A stretch of DNA of 64,000 nucleotides from Pseudogulbenkiania sp. MAI-1 (lineage in GTDB: Bacteria; Pseudomonadota; Gammaproteobacteria; Burkholderiales; Chromobacteriaceae), in contig NZ_AZUR01000001.1 of the NCBI RefSeq assembly GCF_000527175.1, positions 3,187,001-3,251,000 on the forward strand, in the 5' to 3' direction. The position numbers and the translations under genes were made by a program. Below the pieces are notes generated by a model. It did no database searches. It had not been told where the DNA came from and saw nothing but the letters and a program-made list of their open reading frames with translations. This document shows, piece by piece, positions 40,328-50,595 of this stretch (the first letter of the stretch is position 1; the number at the start of each line of letters is the position of its first letter).

Positions 40328-42346
40328 TTACCTGTTGACTTGCACCGCCACATTGGCACTGGCGGAGTTGACCCCATCACTGATGGTGTAGCTGAAGCTG
40401 TCAGCTCCTTTGAACTTGCCATTCGGCGTGTAGGTAACCGTGCCATCGCTGTTGATCACGGCCTTGCCGCGCGATGGAACACCAACAGATTTGAGCGACA
40501 GCGGCTTACCTTCCGGATCGGAATCGTTGGCCAGCACGGCGACCTTGACGGCGGTACCGCTCAAGGTGCTGGCGCTGTCGTTCAGCGCCACCGGGGGCTT
40601 GTTGGTAGTCGTCGTGGAGCTACTCGCTACGATATACGTCACCGAGGCGCTGGCACTGTAGCCGCTGGAGGTCCCGTTGGCAGCCGTGGCACTGATCCCA
40701 TAGGAGCCGCCTGCAACGGACGTCGGCGAGGTCACGGTCAACGTGGTGCTGGCGCTGGCGCCCGGAGCCAGGGTCAAGGACGGGCTGGCGAGGGTTTTGC
40801 TCCAGCCGGCAGGCACGGAGGCCGCCAGGTTGAAGACCGAGCTGCTGCAGGCGCTGGAGTCGGCATTGGTCACGCTGAGCGTGTACGTCACCGGCGTGCC
40901 CGCTGCTACCGAAGCACTCTGACCGGGTGACAGGGCGATATTCGGGTTGGCATGCTTGCAGGTCTGGGTTGTCGACTGTCCACCCACGCTGACACTGACC
41001 GTGGCGCCACTACTACCTACAGACAACAGCGAGATGGTGATGCCATTAGTGCTATCGGTAAAGCTCTGCCCCACCCCCAGTGGCGAGTCACTGATGTCGT
41101 CAGTCGCTGAACTGTTCGGGGTGATATCGAGAAGGTCACTGCTATCACCATTACCATCAGTACCGGTATGCACCAGCACGCCATTCACAGCTTGCGGAAA
41201 ACGCGAGATGTCACTATCAAAACCGATCGGCTGACGGAATTCCACGTAGTACCAGGTTTTCTGGCCAGTGGTCGGATCGATGCTCTTGAGCACCTTTAAG
41301 GCCTTGGTGCCACTGCTGGCCGCCGCATAGGGCTCCAGCGTGAACGTCCCGCCACTGCTCTCTATGGTGGTGATCCTTGGAGAAGTGCCGTAATTCAGCC
41401 ATCCCAAGCGTTCTTTCTGGAAGGCGTTGTAATGCACAACCCCGTTCCCCATCGTATCAAAAGGATCGCCATATTCATTGCGACTGCAGCTGCTGCCTAG
41501 CGTCGTTGTACCACAATCCAGCGAGTGCGAATGCCATAGGCTAAGGTTATGCCCCATTTCATGGGTCACTGTGCCGCGGTAGAGCGCGCCATTCAGCCAG
41601 GAGGAAGAAGGCGAGCCGCCGACGGTACCCATCCCGGACCAGGCACAAGTGTTGTTGCGCGGGATGACATAGACGCGGCGCGGATAGAGCGACAGGTCGA
41701 CACCAGCTGCCGCCGCAGCCTGATTGGCGTAGGCGGCGATGTTGTCAGGGCTGCAGGTCTGCGCGATCGGCAGGGTGTACCAGCCGAAGACGTTGCCGCT
41801 CAGCCAGGTCTGCTGCGAGGAGTTTTCCTTGAAGAAGTCGTTGCTGCTGCCGAAGACCGTCGTGTTGGCTTGAGCGGCGGTGTAGGGTTGAGTCTGGTTA
41901 TCCTGGAAGTTGACCAAGAGCACGGCGGTACGCTGTTCGCCCAAGGTATTGGGCGCAGGCAGGGCCAGCACCTGGTAGCTGGTGCCGCCGGTGGAGTCCA
42001 GCGCCAGCACATTGCCGCTGAGCGAGCCTTTGACTTTCACCTTGGTGCCACTGGGCTGGCGTGGGCCACGCTTCTTGAACTTCAGCTCGACACGCCCCTT
42101 CTCGGAGCGCAGGAAGTAACGGTAGCCGGTGGTTTTGTCGACATTGTGCACGTGCACGACTTCGAGCTCGCCTTCGCGCTCGACGGCTTCCGCGGCCGTG
42201 GTCGTGCCCTGGTTTTGGGGAGATGTCTTGGTTGATTGGGCAAAGCTGGGAAGCGAGGCAGCAAGCATCAGCCCCAAAACCAGCCTGGGAACGGCGCGGG
42301 TAAAAAAGCCCCTTTGGCCGCAAGGTGCGGCGGCAGTACCAAACAT
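40328..42346 (-). CDS. Exported zinc metalloprotease 2 (gametolysin/M11-like) with NEW3-like and cadherin-like domains
   Basis: 672 residues, paralogue of protease 1. The signal peptide ends PSFAQ near 37. A beta propeptide region (about 55-120) precedes the catalytic domain (about 135-410), whose zinc site HEMGHNLSLWH has H262, H266 and H272; DPFDTMG supplies the Met. A NEW3-like domain (about 470-570) follows. Unlike protease 1 it has an extra C-terminal Ig/cadherin-like domain (about 580-672, PPVALNDSASTLSG, LANDSDPEG, YTPNGKFKGADSFSYTISDG). The ATG follows AAAGGAACCTC. Convergent with the 1003-residue exported protein. Its substrate is unknown. Confidence 0.86.
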   Translation of the reverse strand: MFGTAAAPCGQRGFFTRAVPRLVLGLMLAASLPSFAQSTKTSPQNQGTTTAAEAVEREGELEVVHVHNVDKTTGYRYFLRSEKGRVELKFKKRGPRQPSGTKVKVKGSLSGNVLALDSTGGTSYQVLALPAPNTLGEQRTAVLLVNFQDNQTQPYTAAQANTTVFGSSNDFFKENSSQQTWLSGNVFGWYTLPIAQTCSPDNIAAYANQAAAAAGVDLSLYPRRVYVIPRNNTCAWSGMGTVGGSPSSSWLNGALYRGTVTHEMGHNLSLWHSHSLDCGTTTLGSSCSRNEYGDPFDTMGNGVVHYNAFQKERLGWLNYGTSPRITTIESSGGTFTLEPYAAASSGTKALKVLKSIDPTTGQKTWYYVEFRQPIGFDSDISRFPQAVNGVLVHTGTDGNGDSSDLLDITPNSSATDDISDSPLGVGQSFTDSTNGITISLLSVGSSGATVSVSVGGQSTTQTCKHANPNIALSPGQSASVAAGTPVTYTLSVTNADSSACSSSVFNLAASVPAGWSKTLASPSLTLAPGASASTTLTVTSPTSVAGGSYGISATAANGTSSGYSASASVTYIVASSSTTTTNKPPVALNDSASTLSGTAVKVAVLANDSDPEGKPLSLKSVGVPSRGKAVINSDGTVTYTPNGKFKGADSFSYTISDGVNSASANVAVQVNR

Positions 42347-42663
42347 GAGGTTCCTTTCTCATTGTCTGGGAATTTCACCTGCCAACCCGACCAGAATGCG
42401 AACAAGACGAACGCCACCCTTTCCTGTACAGGATCATGACCCCCTTTGGCCCCCTGATGGAAACGACTGAGCGGCGATATGTTCTTGTTGCTGCCACACC
42501 TTTTTGTTGGTCTGGCCCCTGTTTTTGTAATGGGAGCCTGGTGTGCGCCAAACGCTATCAGTCAAGTCATTGCGAATACCCGGAAGCCGGACATCGCCAG
42601 TGATTTTTCCCTGATTTCTAATAGATCAGGGGCACACTATACACAGAAAAAAGCATGTACCAA
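42347..42663 (-). promoter_or_regulatory. Promoter and long leader of protease 2
   Basis: On the minus strand TTGGTA (42658-42663), 16 bases, TATAGT (42636-42641). The leader of about 280 bases starts with a strong hairpin, CCCTGAT/ATCAGGG, and contains no gene. Same promoter geometry as protease 1. Confidence 0.55.
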
Positions 42664-42690
42664 GACCGTTACCCAGCCCTCTAGCCAAAT

Positions 42691-42717
42691 AAAACGAAAG
42701 CGCTATGCTTTTGTTTT
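42691..42717 (-). terminator. Candidate terminator of the secretion operon
   Basis: An 11-base-pair AT-rich stem (minus strand AAAACAAAAGC with GCTTTCGTTTT, one G-U pair) and five-base loop, 180 bases past the last pseudopilin stop and just before the protease 2 promoter. Weak because the stem has few G-C pairs. Confidence 0.4.
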
Positions 42718-42896
42718 AATTAGCAATATGTCATTCAAACTTGGGGTAAAACACTGCTGATCGGCCAGAAACTATGGGGAAATTACAACGCTTGAGCTAT
42801 TGCTCTAAATAGGCCAACAGATGACGAAATGTTAACGATATGAACGAGTGCCGGATGGCTTGGAAAGACCTCTTGGCCGGGCTGGAAGCCGCTATT

Positions 42897-43502
42897 TCAC
42901 TGGTTGGAGGTGGTTTCCGCCTCTTCTTCCTCGTCTTCGGATGTCTCGGAAGCGTCCGATGCTGGCGACGTATTTTTGTCAGTAGCGGCTTGGCCATTGG
43001 GTGTACCGGGCCGCACCAGCTGATAGCTGAATTGCCAACGCGCGTAGCGACGTGCGCCCTTGAAGGCAGCGTCCTTCTCGTCGAAGTTGTCGACCTTGAG
43101 CGGGGTGCCGGGAGCGAGACTGTAGACGCCGGCGATGCCTTCGTCCGGCGCCTTGATGAGCCCCCACTCCTGCTTGCCGGTCAGCGGATCGAAGTAGATC
43201 TTGCGCAGATAGCGCTGGGTGGTGGGGTAGCGGTCATCCTGCAGCAGGTCTTCGAGCTTGCGCGGGTAGCGCTTGGCCCCGCCGGGGGAACGTTCGTAAT
43301 AGAGGCGGATGGCCTCGCGGAACTGGTGGCCGATGAAGAGCAGCTCCTGTTCCTTTTGGCGCTGCTGCACGGTGAACCAGACCTCGCCGGTGGAAGCCAG
43401 CAGCGCGCCCAGCATAGCAACGAGGAGCAGCACGCCCAGGTAAGTGAAACCGGACTGGCGCTGGCGAATGCCGGGGTTACGGGATGTCGACGGCCCACGC
43501 AT
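42897..43502 (-). CDS. Atypical pseudopilin lacking Glu5, with acidic tail
   Basis: 201 residues. A prepilin-type segment RQRQSG/FTYLGVLLLVAMLGALL gives a cleavage site and hydrophobic helix, but position +5 of the mature form is Gly instead of the usual Glu. The globular part has ERSPGGAKRYPRKLEDLLQD and YLRKIYFDPLTGKQEWGL, common in T2SS/T4P pseudopilins. The last 25 residues are very acidic (SEDEEEEAE). The start is ATG at 43502; a GTG three codons earlier overlaps the upstream stop. Lack of Glu5 recalls GspK-type tip pseudopilins, so a tip role is plausible. Last gene of the operon. Confidence 0.8.
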   Translation of the reverse strand: MRGPSTSRNPGIRQRQSGFTYLGVLLLVAMLGALLASTGEVWFTVQQRQKEQELLFIGHQFREAIRLYYERSPGGAKRYPRKLEDLLQDDRYPTTQRYLRKIYFDPLTGKQEWGLIKAPDEGIAGVYSLAPGTPLKVDNFDEKDAAFKGARRYARWQFSYQLVRPGTPNGQAATDKNTSPASDASETSEDEEEEAETTSNQ

Positions 43503-43504
43503 GC

Positions 43505-43885
43505 TTACCACTCGCTGTAAGGGGTGCCGTCCCGCGCCTTGCCGGGGGCGCCGCTCTTCACGTCGTAGACGCCCCCTTTGGCCGGGTCTTCCGGCGGCAC
43601 GACGACCCAGGTGGCCGCACTGTCGGTGAACGGGTCTCGTGGCAGATTGCGCAGGTATTTGCCGGACACCAGCTCGTCGAGCGTGTCGGGGTACTTGGCG
43701 CGGTCGCCGTAATACTTGTCGATGGCTTCGCGCATGGTGGTGAGGTCGCTGTGCAGCACCGCCTCCTTGGAGCGCTCGACGCTGCTGAGATAGCGCGGCA
43801 CGGCGATGGTCAGCAGCAGGGCGATGATGCTCATCACCACCATCAGCTCGATCAGGGTGAAGCCGGTAGTGCGATGCCTTTTCAT
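43505..43885 (-). CDS. Pseudopilin (GspG/PulG-like)
   Basis: 126 residues, with leader MKRHRTTG and mature start FTLIELMVVMSIIALLL, including Glu5. The globular part has the PulG-type TMREAIDKYYGDRAKYPDTLDELVSGKYL and NLPRDPF, then WVVVPP. The frame continues upstream to 43948, but ATG 43885 places the leader correctly, although its Shine-Dalgarno is weak. It needs a prepilin peptidase, which is not in the window. Confidence 0.85.
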   Translation of the reverse strand: MKRHRTTGFTLIELMVVMSIIALLLTIAVPRYLSSVERSKEAVLHSDLTTMREAIDKYYGDRAKYPDTLDELVSGKYLRNLPRDPFTDSAATWVVVPPEDPAKGGVYDVKSGAPGKARDGTPYSEW

Positions 43886-43966
43886 AGGGATCTGCCCTTG
43901 CCTCGAATCGCCCGTGGGCGGGACGGTCTCATGGCCTCGGCCCACCACGAGCGGGTGTCAAGGACC

Positions 43967-44479
43967 TCACCATTGCCGATAGGGAACGCCATTCAGCCCC
44001 CTTCCTTCCGAGCGCGAGTAGACATCGAACACGTCGTCCCCTTCTTCCGGGGCATCGGGCGGGCTGGCGTAGCTGCGCTTGCCCCAGGTATCGGCAGCGC
44101 CGACCGTGCCGTCGTCACGGGCCATCGGGTCTCGCGGCAGCCGGCGCAGGAAGTAATACTTTTTCTTCTTGTCCGGGTCCTTCGGGTCCGGCACACCTTC
44201 CACCAGGATCTCCAGCGTCTTCGGGTAGCCGGACTCGTCCGCCGCCTTGGGGATGCGTCCTTCGTCGACGGCCTTCTTGTAGGCGTCGATGCCCTCGCGG
44301 ATCTGCCGCAGGGCCAGGCGCAATTCCTGCTCCTTCTCGCGCTGCACTGCCAGTTCGGCCATGGGCAGGGCGATGCTGGCGAGCAAGGCGACGATGAGGA
44401 CCGTGACGATCATCTCGATCAGGGTGAAGCCGCCCGCTCCCCCCATGCCATACCGGCCACGCCGCCCGAATGTGTCCAC
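43967..44479 (-). CDS. Pseudopilin (GspG/PulG-like) with charged loop
   Basis: 170 residues from the chosen GTG, which follows GAGGAGG; an ATG at 44500 overlaps the secretin stop (ATGA) but has no Shine-Dalgarno. The leader ends GMGGAGG, with mature FTLIEMIVTVLIVALLA carrying Glu5. The body has LRLALRQIREGIDAYKKAVDEG, a Lys/Asp-rich loop (PDPKDPDKKKKYY) and RRLPRDPM. Three pseudopilins in a row suggest a short filament with distinct minor subunits. Confidence 0.84.
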   Translation of the reverse strand: MDTFGRRGRYGMGGAGGFTLIEMIVTVLIVALLASIALPMAELAVQREKEQELRLALRQIREGIDAYKKAVDEGRIPKAADESGYPKTLEILVEGVPDPKDPDKKKKYYFLRRLPRDPMARDDGTVGAADTWGKRSYASPPDAPEEGDDVFDVYSRSEGRGLNGVPYRQW

Positions 44480-44496
44480 CTTTCCTCCTCGATCCC

Positions 44497-46482
44497 TCAT
44501 CTGGCCGGAGTGGCGGGTGGAGTGGCCGGTGCCGCCGGCGGCGTGGCGGGTGGGGTCACCGGCGCCGGCTGATACGGCACGATGCCGGGCACCGGCACCA
44601 TCGTCGGAGCGCCACCCGGCGCGGCCGGTGCCGCCGGGGCCGGGGCTGGAGGAGGTGCCATCGGTGCCACCCCACCTCCGCCCACCGCGCCCATCCCGCC
44701 GATGCTGGTTTCGGTGCCGGCGCGGAATTCCGACGTTTTCCGGTCCGGCAGGATGAGGTTGTGCACGATACGGGGGGTGATCAACAGCACGATTTCCGTC
44801 TTGGAGCGGTTGTCGTTATTGCTGGAGAACAGCCGCCCCAGCAGTGGCAGGTCGCCCAGGCCCGGGATCTTGGTGATCGAGCTGCGGTCCTCGTCCTGGA
44901 TCAGCCCGGCCAGCACCTGGGTTTCGCCATCGCGCAGTCGCAGCACGGTATCGGCCGCGCGCGAACCGATCTGGTAGGCGATGCTGTCGCCGAAATCGAC
45001 CTGTTTGACGATGCTGCTGACTTCCAGCCCGACGTCGATGGTCACGTCGTCGTCCAGACCGATACTGGGCTGAACCTCCAGTTTGACTCCGACGTCCAGA
45101 TAAGACACCGACTGCGCGATGCCGGCGTTGACCACGGCGGTGCTGGTGAACACCGGCACCTTGTCGCCGATGTGGATCTTGGCCTTCTCGTGGTTCTTGA
45201 CGCGGATGCGCGGGTTGGCCAGCACGTTGGCGTTGGTATCCTGGGCGCGCAGGTTGAGCAGCAAGGCGGGATTGGCGATGAACGTGGTCAGGCGGCTAGG
45301 CTCTGCACGCAGATCGATCACCCCGGGCGCGACGGTACTGCCCGGTGTAGTCGTTTCAGAAACGACACCACTGTCATTGATAATGCTTGTCTTGGATCCG
45401 CCCTGCAGCAGTCCGTAGCCGATCTGGCTCGGCCACTCGAAACCCAGATTCTCCAGCCGCGCCCGGTTGACCTCGAGCACCTCGACCTCCAGGATCGCCT
45501 CCGGCTCGGCAAGGTCCTGCGAGGCGATCAGCTTCTCGGCCAGCATGACCGCCTGGGGGGTATCGCGGATCACCAGCAGGTTGCGCTTGTCGTCGACGAA
45601 CACGTCGCGCGTCTTGAGCAGGGCGCGCAGCAGGTTGGCGGTGTCCTTGGCCTCGGCGTTGGCGAGGTAGAAGTTCTTGATCACCAGCTCCTGGTAATCC
45701 TTCTGCTTCGCCGGATTGTTCGGGTACACCATGATGGTGTTGTCGTTGAGGATGCGCCGGTCGAGCTGGTTGGTGACCAAGAGTAGCTGGATGGCGTCCT
45801 CGATGGTGGTGTTGCGCACGAAGATGGTAGCCTTGAGATCGGGCCGCACGTCCTTGTCGAACACGAAATTGATGCCGGCGGTGCGCGAAATCACCTCGAA
45901 CACCGCTTTGAGCGCCGCATCCCGGAACTCCAGCGTGATCGGCCGGGCCAGCGCCGACTTGAGCTGCGGGCTCGCCAGCGGCTCGCGCGGACGCGCCTCG
46001 TTCAGCTTGCGCTGCAGGATCTTGGCCTCACGCTGGCGCGGATTGTCGGCCAGCACCTGCCCGACCAGCGTCTGCGCCTCATCCAGCGAGCCCTTCTGCA
46101 GCAGTGCCTGCGCCTCGTCCAGTTGCTTCTTGTGCTGGCGCTCGCGGGCCAGTCCGTCCAGCCCGGCATTGGCGCGCGGGTTATTCGGGTCGATCTTGAG
46201 GATACGGCTATAGATGGCCTCGGCCTCGTCGAACTGCCCGTTCAGCTGTGCCGTGGACGCCTGTGCCAGCCACTGGTTGATGATGCGCTCGCGCTGGCCG
46301 TACAGATAGGTCTTGTATTCGGCGTTGCCGGGGGATTCCTTGACGGCCTGTTCCAGCCGGGCGAAGCCCTCTTCGACCTTGCCCTCGGCCACCATCCGCT
46401 TGCCTTCGACGAAGGCCTTGTTGCTGGCGCAGCCTGCCATCAGGGACAGGGCGATCAGCAGAAAGAAGAGTACGCGTTTCAA
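44497..46482 (-). CDS. Secretin lipoprotein with N-terminal TPR-like region
   Basis: Outer-membrane channel of a T2SS/T4P-type machine, 661 residues. The start is TTG with GGAGATAGG upstream and overlaps the previous stop. The lipobox LMAGC puts the lipid on Cys 18. TPR-like helices (about 25-165) replace the usual N0 start. A secretin N1-type domain follows (RPITLEFRDAALKAVFEVISRTAGINFVFDKDV shown by its start), then the secretin domain (about 330-570, with VPVFTSTAV and EIVLLITPRIV). The C-terminal 70 residues are Pro/Ala-rich. TPR-bearing secretins are known from MshL-like and betaproteobacterial systems of hybrid type. Confidence 0.9.
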   Translation of the reverse strand: MKRVLFFLLIALSLMAGCASNKAFVEGKRMVAEGKVEEGFARLEQAVKESPGNAEYKTYLYGQRERIINQWLAQASTAQLNGQFDEAEAIYSRILKIDPNNPRANAGLDGLARERQHKKQLDEAQALLQKGSLDEAQTLVGQVLADNPRQREAKILQRKLNEARPREPLASPQLKSALARPITLEFRDAALKAVFEVISRTAGINFVFDKDVRPDLKATIFVRNTTIEDAIQLLLVTNQLDRRILNDNTIMVYPNNPAKQKDYQELVIKNFYLANAEAKDTANLLRALLKTRDVFVDDKRNLLVIRDTPQAVMLAEKLIASQDLAEPEAILEVEVLEVNRARLENLGFEWPSQIGYGLLQGGSKTSIINDSGVVSETTTPGSTVAPGVIDLRAEPSRLTTFIANPALLLNLRAQDTNANVLANPRIRVKNHEKAKIHIGDKVPVFTSTAVVNAGIAQSVSYLDVGVKLEVQPSIGLDDDVTIDVGLEVSSIVKQVDFGDSIAYQIGSRAADTVLRLRDGETQVLAGLIQDEDRSSITKIPGLGDLPLLGRLFSSNNDNRSKTEIVLLITPRIVHNLILPDRKTSEFRAGTETSIGGMGAVGGGGVAPMAPPPAPAPAAPAAPGGAPTMVPVPGIVPYQPAPVTPPATPPAAPATPPATPAR

Positions 46483-47009
46483 TTTGCCCCCCCTATCTCC
46501 AGGGATTGCTGCATGCTCAGCGGCAGGAAGGTGAGCGTCATCATGGGCGGGGCGATCGCGTCCACGCGATACGTTCCGTCGATGACATCGCCAGTTTTCA
46601 CCGCCAGGTTACGGTCCCCTTGCGTCACGAACACGGTGACCTGGCCGCCATCGATGACCTTGCCCAGATACGTGAACGGCAAGGGTGGCGGCGCCGGCGG
46701 GGCCGGTTTGGGTGGCGGCGGAGGCACGTACCAGCTCTGGCGGGCGAAGATATCCTTCACTTCCTGCTCCTCTCCCTCCGCTGCCGGGCCGCGCTGCAAG
46801 GTGTCCATGCTCATGGCCAGCAGCACGGGCTCCTTGCCCTTGTCCTGCTTGCCCCTGTCCTGCCTGGCCGAGGCGGTGGATTTCGGCACGGCCTCGACCA
46901 CCGCCTCGGCGCCCAGCTCCTCGGTATCCGGCCAGGCTGCCAGCACCAGGGTGAGCACCAGCCCCCCGCCCAGAATCGCCCAGCGTTGTCGTTGTGACAG
47001 CATGCTCAT
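46479..47009 (-). CDS. PilP/GspC-like periplasmic linker protein
   Basis: 176 residues from an ATG that overlaps the preceding stop (ATGA). An N-terminal membrane anchor (about 9-27) is followed by a charged linker, a Pro-rich stretch (VPPPPPKPAPPAPPPLP) and a small beta domain (FTYLGKVIDGGQVTVFVTQGDRNLAVKTGDVIDGTYRV given by its VIDGG and GD motifs). That is the HR/PilP-type domain which binds the secretin. The frame extends 91 codons upstream, but that is the shadow of the next gene. Position between the PilO-like gene and the secretin supports the assignment. Confidence 0.72.
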   Translation of the reverse strand: MSMLSQRQRWAILGGGLVLTLVLAAWPDTEELGAEAVVEAVPKSTASARQDRGKQDKGKEPVLLAMSMDTLQRGPAAEGEEQEVKDIFARQSWYVPPPPPKPAPPAPPPLPFTYLGKVIDGGQVTVFVTQGDRNLAVKTGDVIDGTYRVDAIAPPMMTLTFLPLSMQQSLEIGGAN

Positions 47010-47554
47010 GCCCCCCGCAGCAGCACCACCAGGCGGATCGTGGCGTCCACCTGGTCCTTGCCGATGTTCTCGCGCTTGATGCGCAGATCGGCCAGCACGG
47101 CCGCCGGGTTGTCCTGCAACACCTGCGACAGGAAAGCCCGCAGCCGGGTGTAGGAAGCGCTCACCGGCAGGTTGATCTCGTAGCGCCACAGCCGGCCGCT
47201 CTTGTCCGGGGAAATCTTGTAATCGCCCTTGGGCAGGGTCAGCGACTGCGCCTCGGCGGCGGCGTAGATTTTCTCCAGCCACAGCGGGGCGCTCTCGCGC
47301 GGCGGGAACGACTGGTAGAAGCGCTCCAGGCGCAGCTCCGGACTGATCTGGGGCTGGCGCGCGCTACGGCGCAACTGGGCGATCTCCCGCTCCTGCGCGC
47401 GCCGCTGCTGTTGCAGCTCATTCTGGCGCTGCTGCAACGGCAACGTGACCGTCACATGCACCAGGGCCGTTCCCAGCAGCACCGCCAGCAGCACCGCCCC
47501 CGGCCAGCCCAGCTGCCGGAGCTCATAGCGCAGTCGAGGCAAGAGCGCGTTCAT
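47006..47554 (-). CDS. PilO/GspM-like inner-membrane assembly protein
   Basis: 182 residues, ATG overlapping the previous stop. A membrane span at about 18-38 precedes a coiled-coil (LQQRQNELQQQRRAQEREIAQLRRSA), then a ferredoxin-like domain with LPVSASYTRLRAFLSQVLQDNPAAVLADLRI, as in PilO. Forms an inner-membrane platform with the PilN-like protein. Assigned on topology, order and fold-like pattern, not a diagnostic motif. Confidence 0.7.
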   Translation of the reverse strand: MNALLPRLRYELRQLGWPGAVLLAVLLGTALVHVTVTLPLQQRQNELQQQRRAQEREIAQLRRSARQPQISPELRLERFYQSFPPRESAPLWLEKIYAAAEAQSLTLPKGDYKISPDKSGRLWRYEINLPVSASYTRLRAFLSQVLQDNPAAVLADLRIKRENIGKDQVDATIRLVVLLRGA

Positions 47555-48081
47555 GACCCGGTCTTCCACGCCGCCAGCAGCGAGAAACGGAACGGCTTCT
47601 CGTTGTCCTGCTGATTGATGTGATGCTCCAGCAGCACCACGCTGCCCAGGCCCGGCTGCTGTTCCAGTCGCTCGATGTAGGCCAGCATGGCTTCGCGTTT
47701 CTTGGCCTCGGCGGTGATGCGCACGCTGTGCTTGAGCGGGTCCGGCTCGACCGCCAGCAGCGCGACATCGTCGGTCTTGCTCGCCTCCAGCGCCGCGAAC
47801 AGCTCCGGCCACGGCTGGTTCAGGCTCAGCCAGACGGCGTTGGCCTGCTCGATGGCCTGGTCGAGCCCCTTGTCGCGCGGGCGCTCGGGAACCGGCTGCA
47901 GCCGCTGCAAGGTGCGCTGGTTGGCTGAAACCGCCTGTTCGCTGCGCGCCACCTCGCCTTCCATGGCCAGGTAGTACCAGGCACCCGCCAGCAGCACGAG
48001 CAGCGCGGCCAGCAGCAACAGCAGCGCCTTGACGGAATAGCCGCCGTGTTTGCGCACATAATCCAGCTCGATCGCGTGCAT
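47551..48081 (-). CDS. PilN/GspL C-terminal-like assembly protein
   Basis: 176 residues from ATG 48081, which has GGGAGA six bases upstream; a GTG two codons earlier overlaps the previous stop. One membrane span (about 18-40), a coiled-coil stretch, then a small alpha/beta domain (VALLAVEPDPLKHSVRITAEAKKREAML shown by VEPD...ITAEAK) as in PilN. It lies between the PilM-like and PilO-like genes, the pilMNO order. Confidence 0.7.
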   Translation of the reverse strand: MHAIELDYVRKHGGYSVKALLLLLAALLVLLAGAWYYLAMEGEVARSEQAVSANQRTLQRLQPVPERPRDKGLDQAIEQANAVWLSLNQPWPELFAALEASKTDDVALLAVEPDPLKHSVRITAEAKKREAMLAYIERLEQQPGLGSVVLLEHHINQQDNEKPFRFSLLAAWKTGS

Positions 48082-48083
48082 GC

Positions 48084-48894
48084 TCACTCTCCCGTCAGCG
48101 CCATGGCGTACTCCGCACCGGCCTCCGGGGGGAGTCCCGGCAATGGTTCCAGCGCCAGGGGCCGGATGGCCGGGCCGCGCTCGCGCTGCAACACCGTCTC
48201 CGGCACGCCGGCGGCAAAGACGAAGATGTCATGTGGCAGCGGCCCTCCTTCCAGCCGTAGCAGCATGCGCTGCAACAGGTCGGGCAGCGCCGCCGCGGCA
48301 TCGTCCGGCAGCGGTTCGAACACCAGCCCGCCCCACTGGCCATCGTGAAAACAGGCCAGGCCGGCACGCCCCGGTTCGGTCAGCAGGAAACAGCCGTTGT
48401 CACTGACCATGCGGCGGCGCCAGTAGTTGAAGGCCGCCATCAGGTAGGGCTGCACCGAATCCAGCTTCATTCCGGTCTCCTGGGCCAGCTGGTGCAAGGC
48501 CGCCAGCAGTTCCGGGTCGATCGCGCTGGCGATCAGCGGCATGCCGTACCCTCCCCCGCTCCAGCGGCACTCCCAATGTTCGGCAACCTCGCCATAGACC
48601 TGGTGGAAGCAGTGCTGCACCATGGCCCGCCACTCCTCGGGGGAGCTCAGCTGATCGTTCCAGGGAACCAGCAGGTAACGGACGAAATGATTGGAAATCA
48701 CCAGTGTGCCCGTCGCCTGTTGCCACTCCCGTTCCTTCAGCACCTCGCGCAACACCGTCACCGCCGGCTGCCAGCCCGGCTCGGCGCCGGCGTCGGAACA
48801 GGCCACGATGCGCTTGGCGAGCAGACGGGAGTGAAGGCCGTGGGACAGCCGCGCCAGGATCACCCGGTCCGGGCACAGCGCCATCTTGACCCGG

Positions 48895-48914
<20 letters not shown>
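48084..48914 (-). CDS. PilM/GspL-like cytoplasmic assembly protein
   Basis: 276 residues with no membrane span. It begins MSLSLHDRVKMALCPDRVILARL and has alternating beta strands like the actin-like PilM/GspL cytoplasmic domain, but the classic ATP-binding motifs are weak, so homology is not certain. The GTG start has AGGAAA six bases upstream and lies inside the end of gspE by 20 bases. A PilM-like role would link the ATPase to the inner-membrane platform. Confidence 0.6.
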
Positions 48915-50591
<1,677 letters not shown>

Positions 50592-50595
<4 letters not shown>

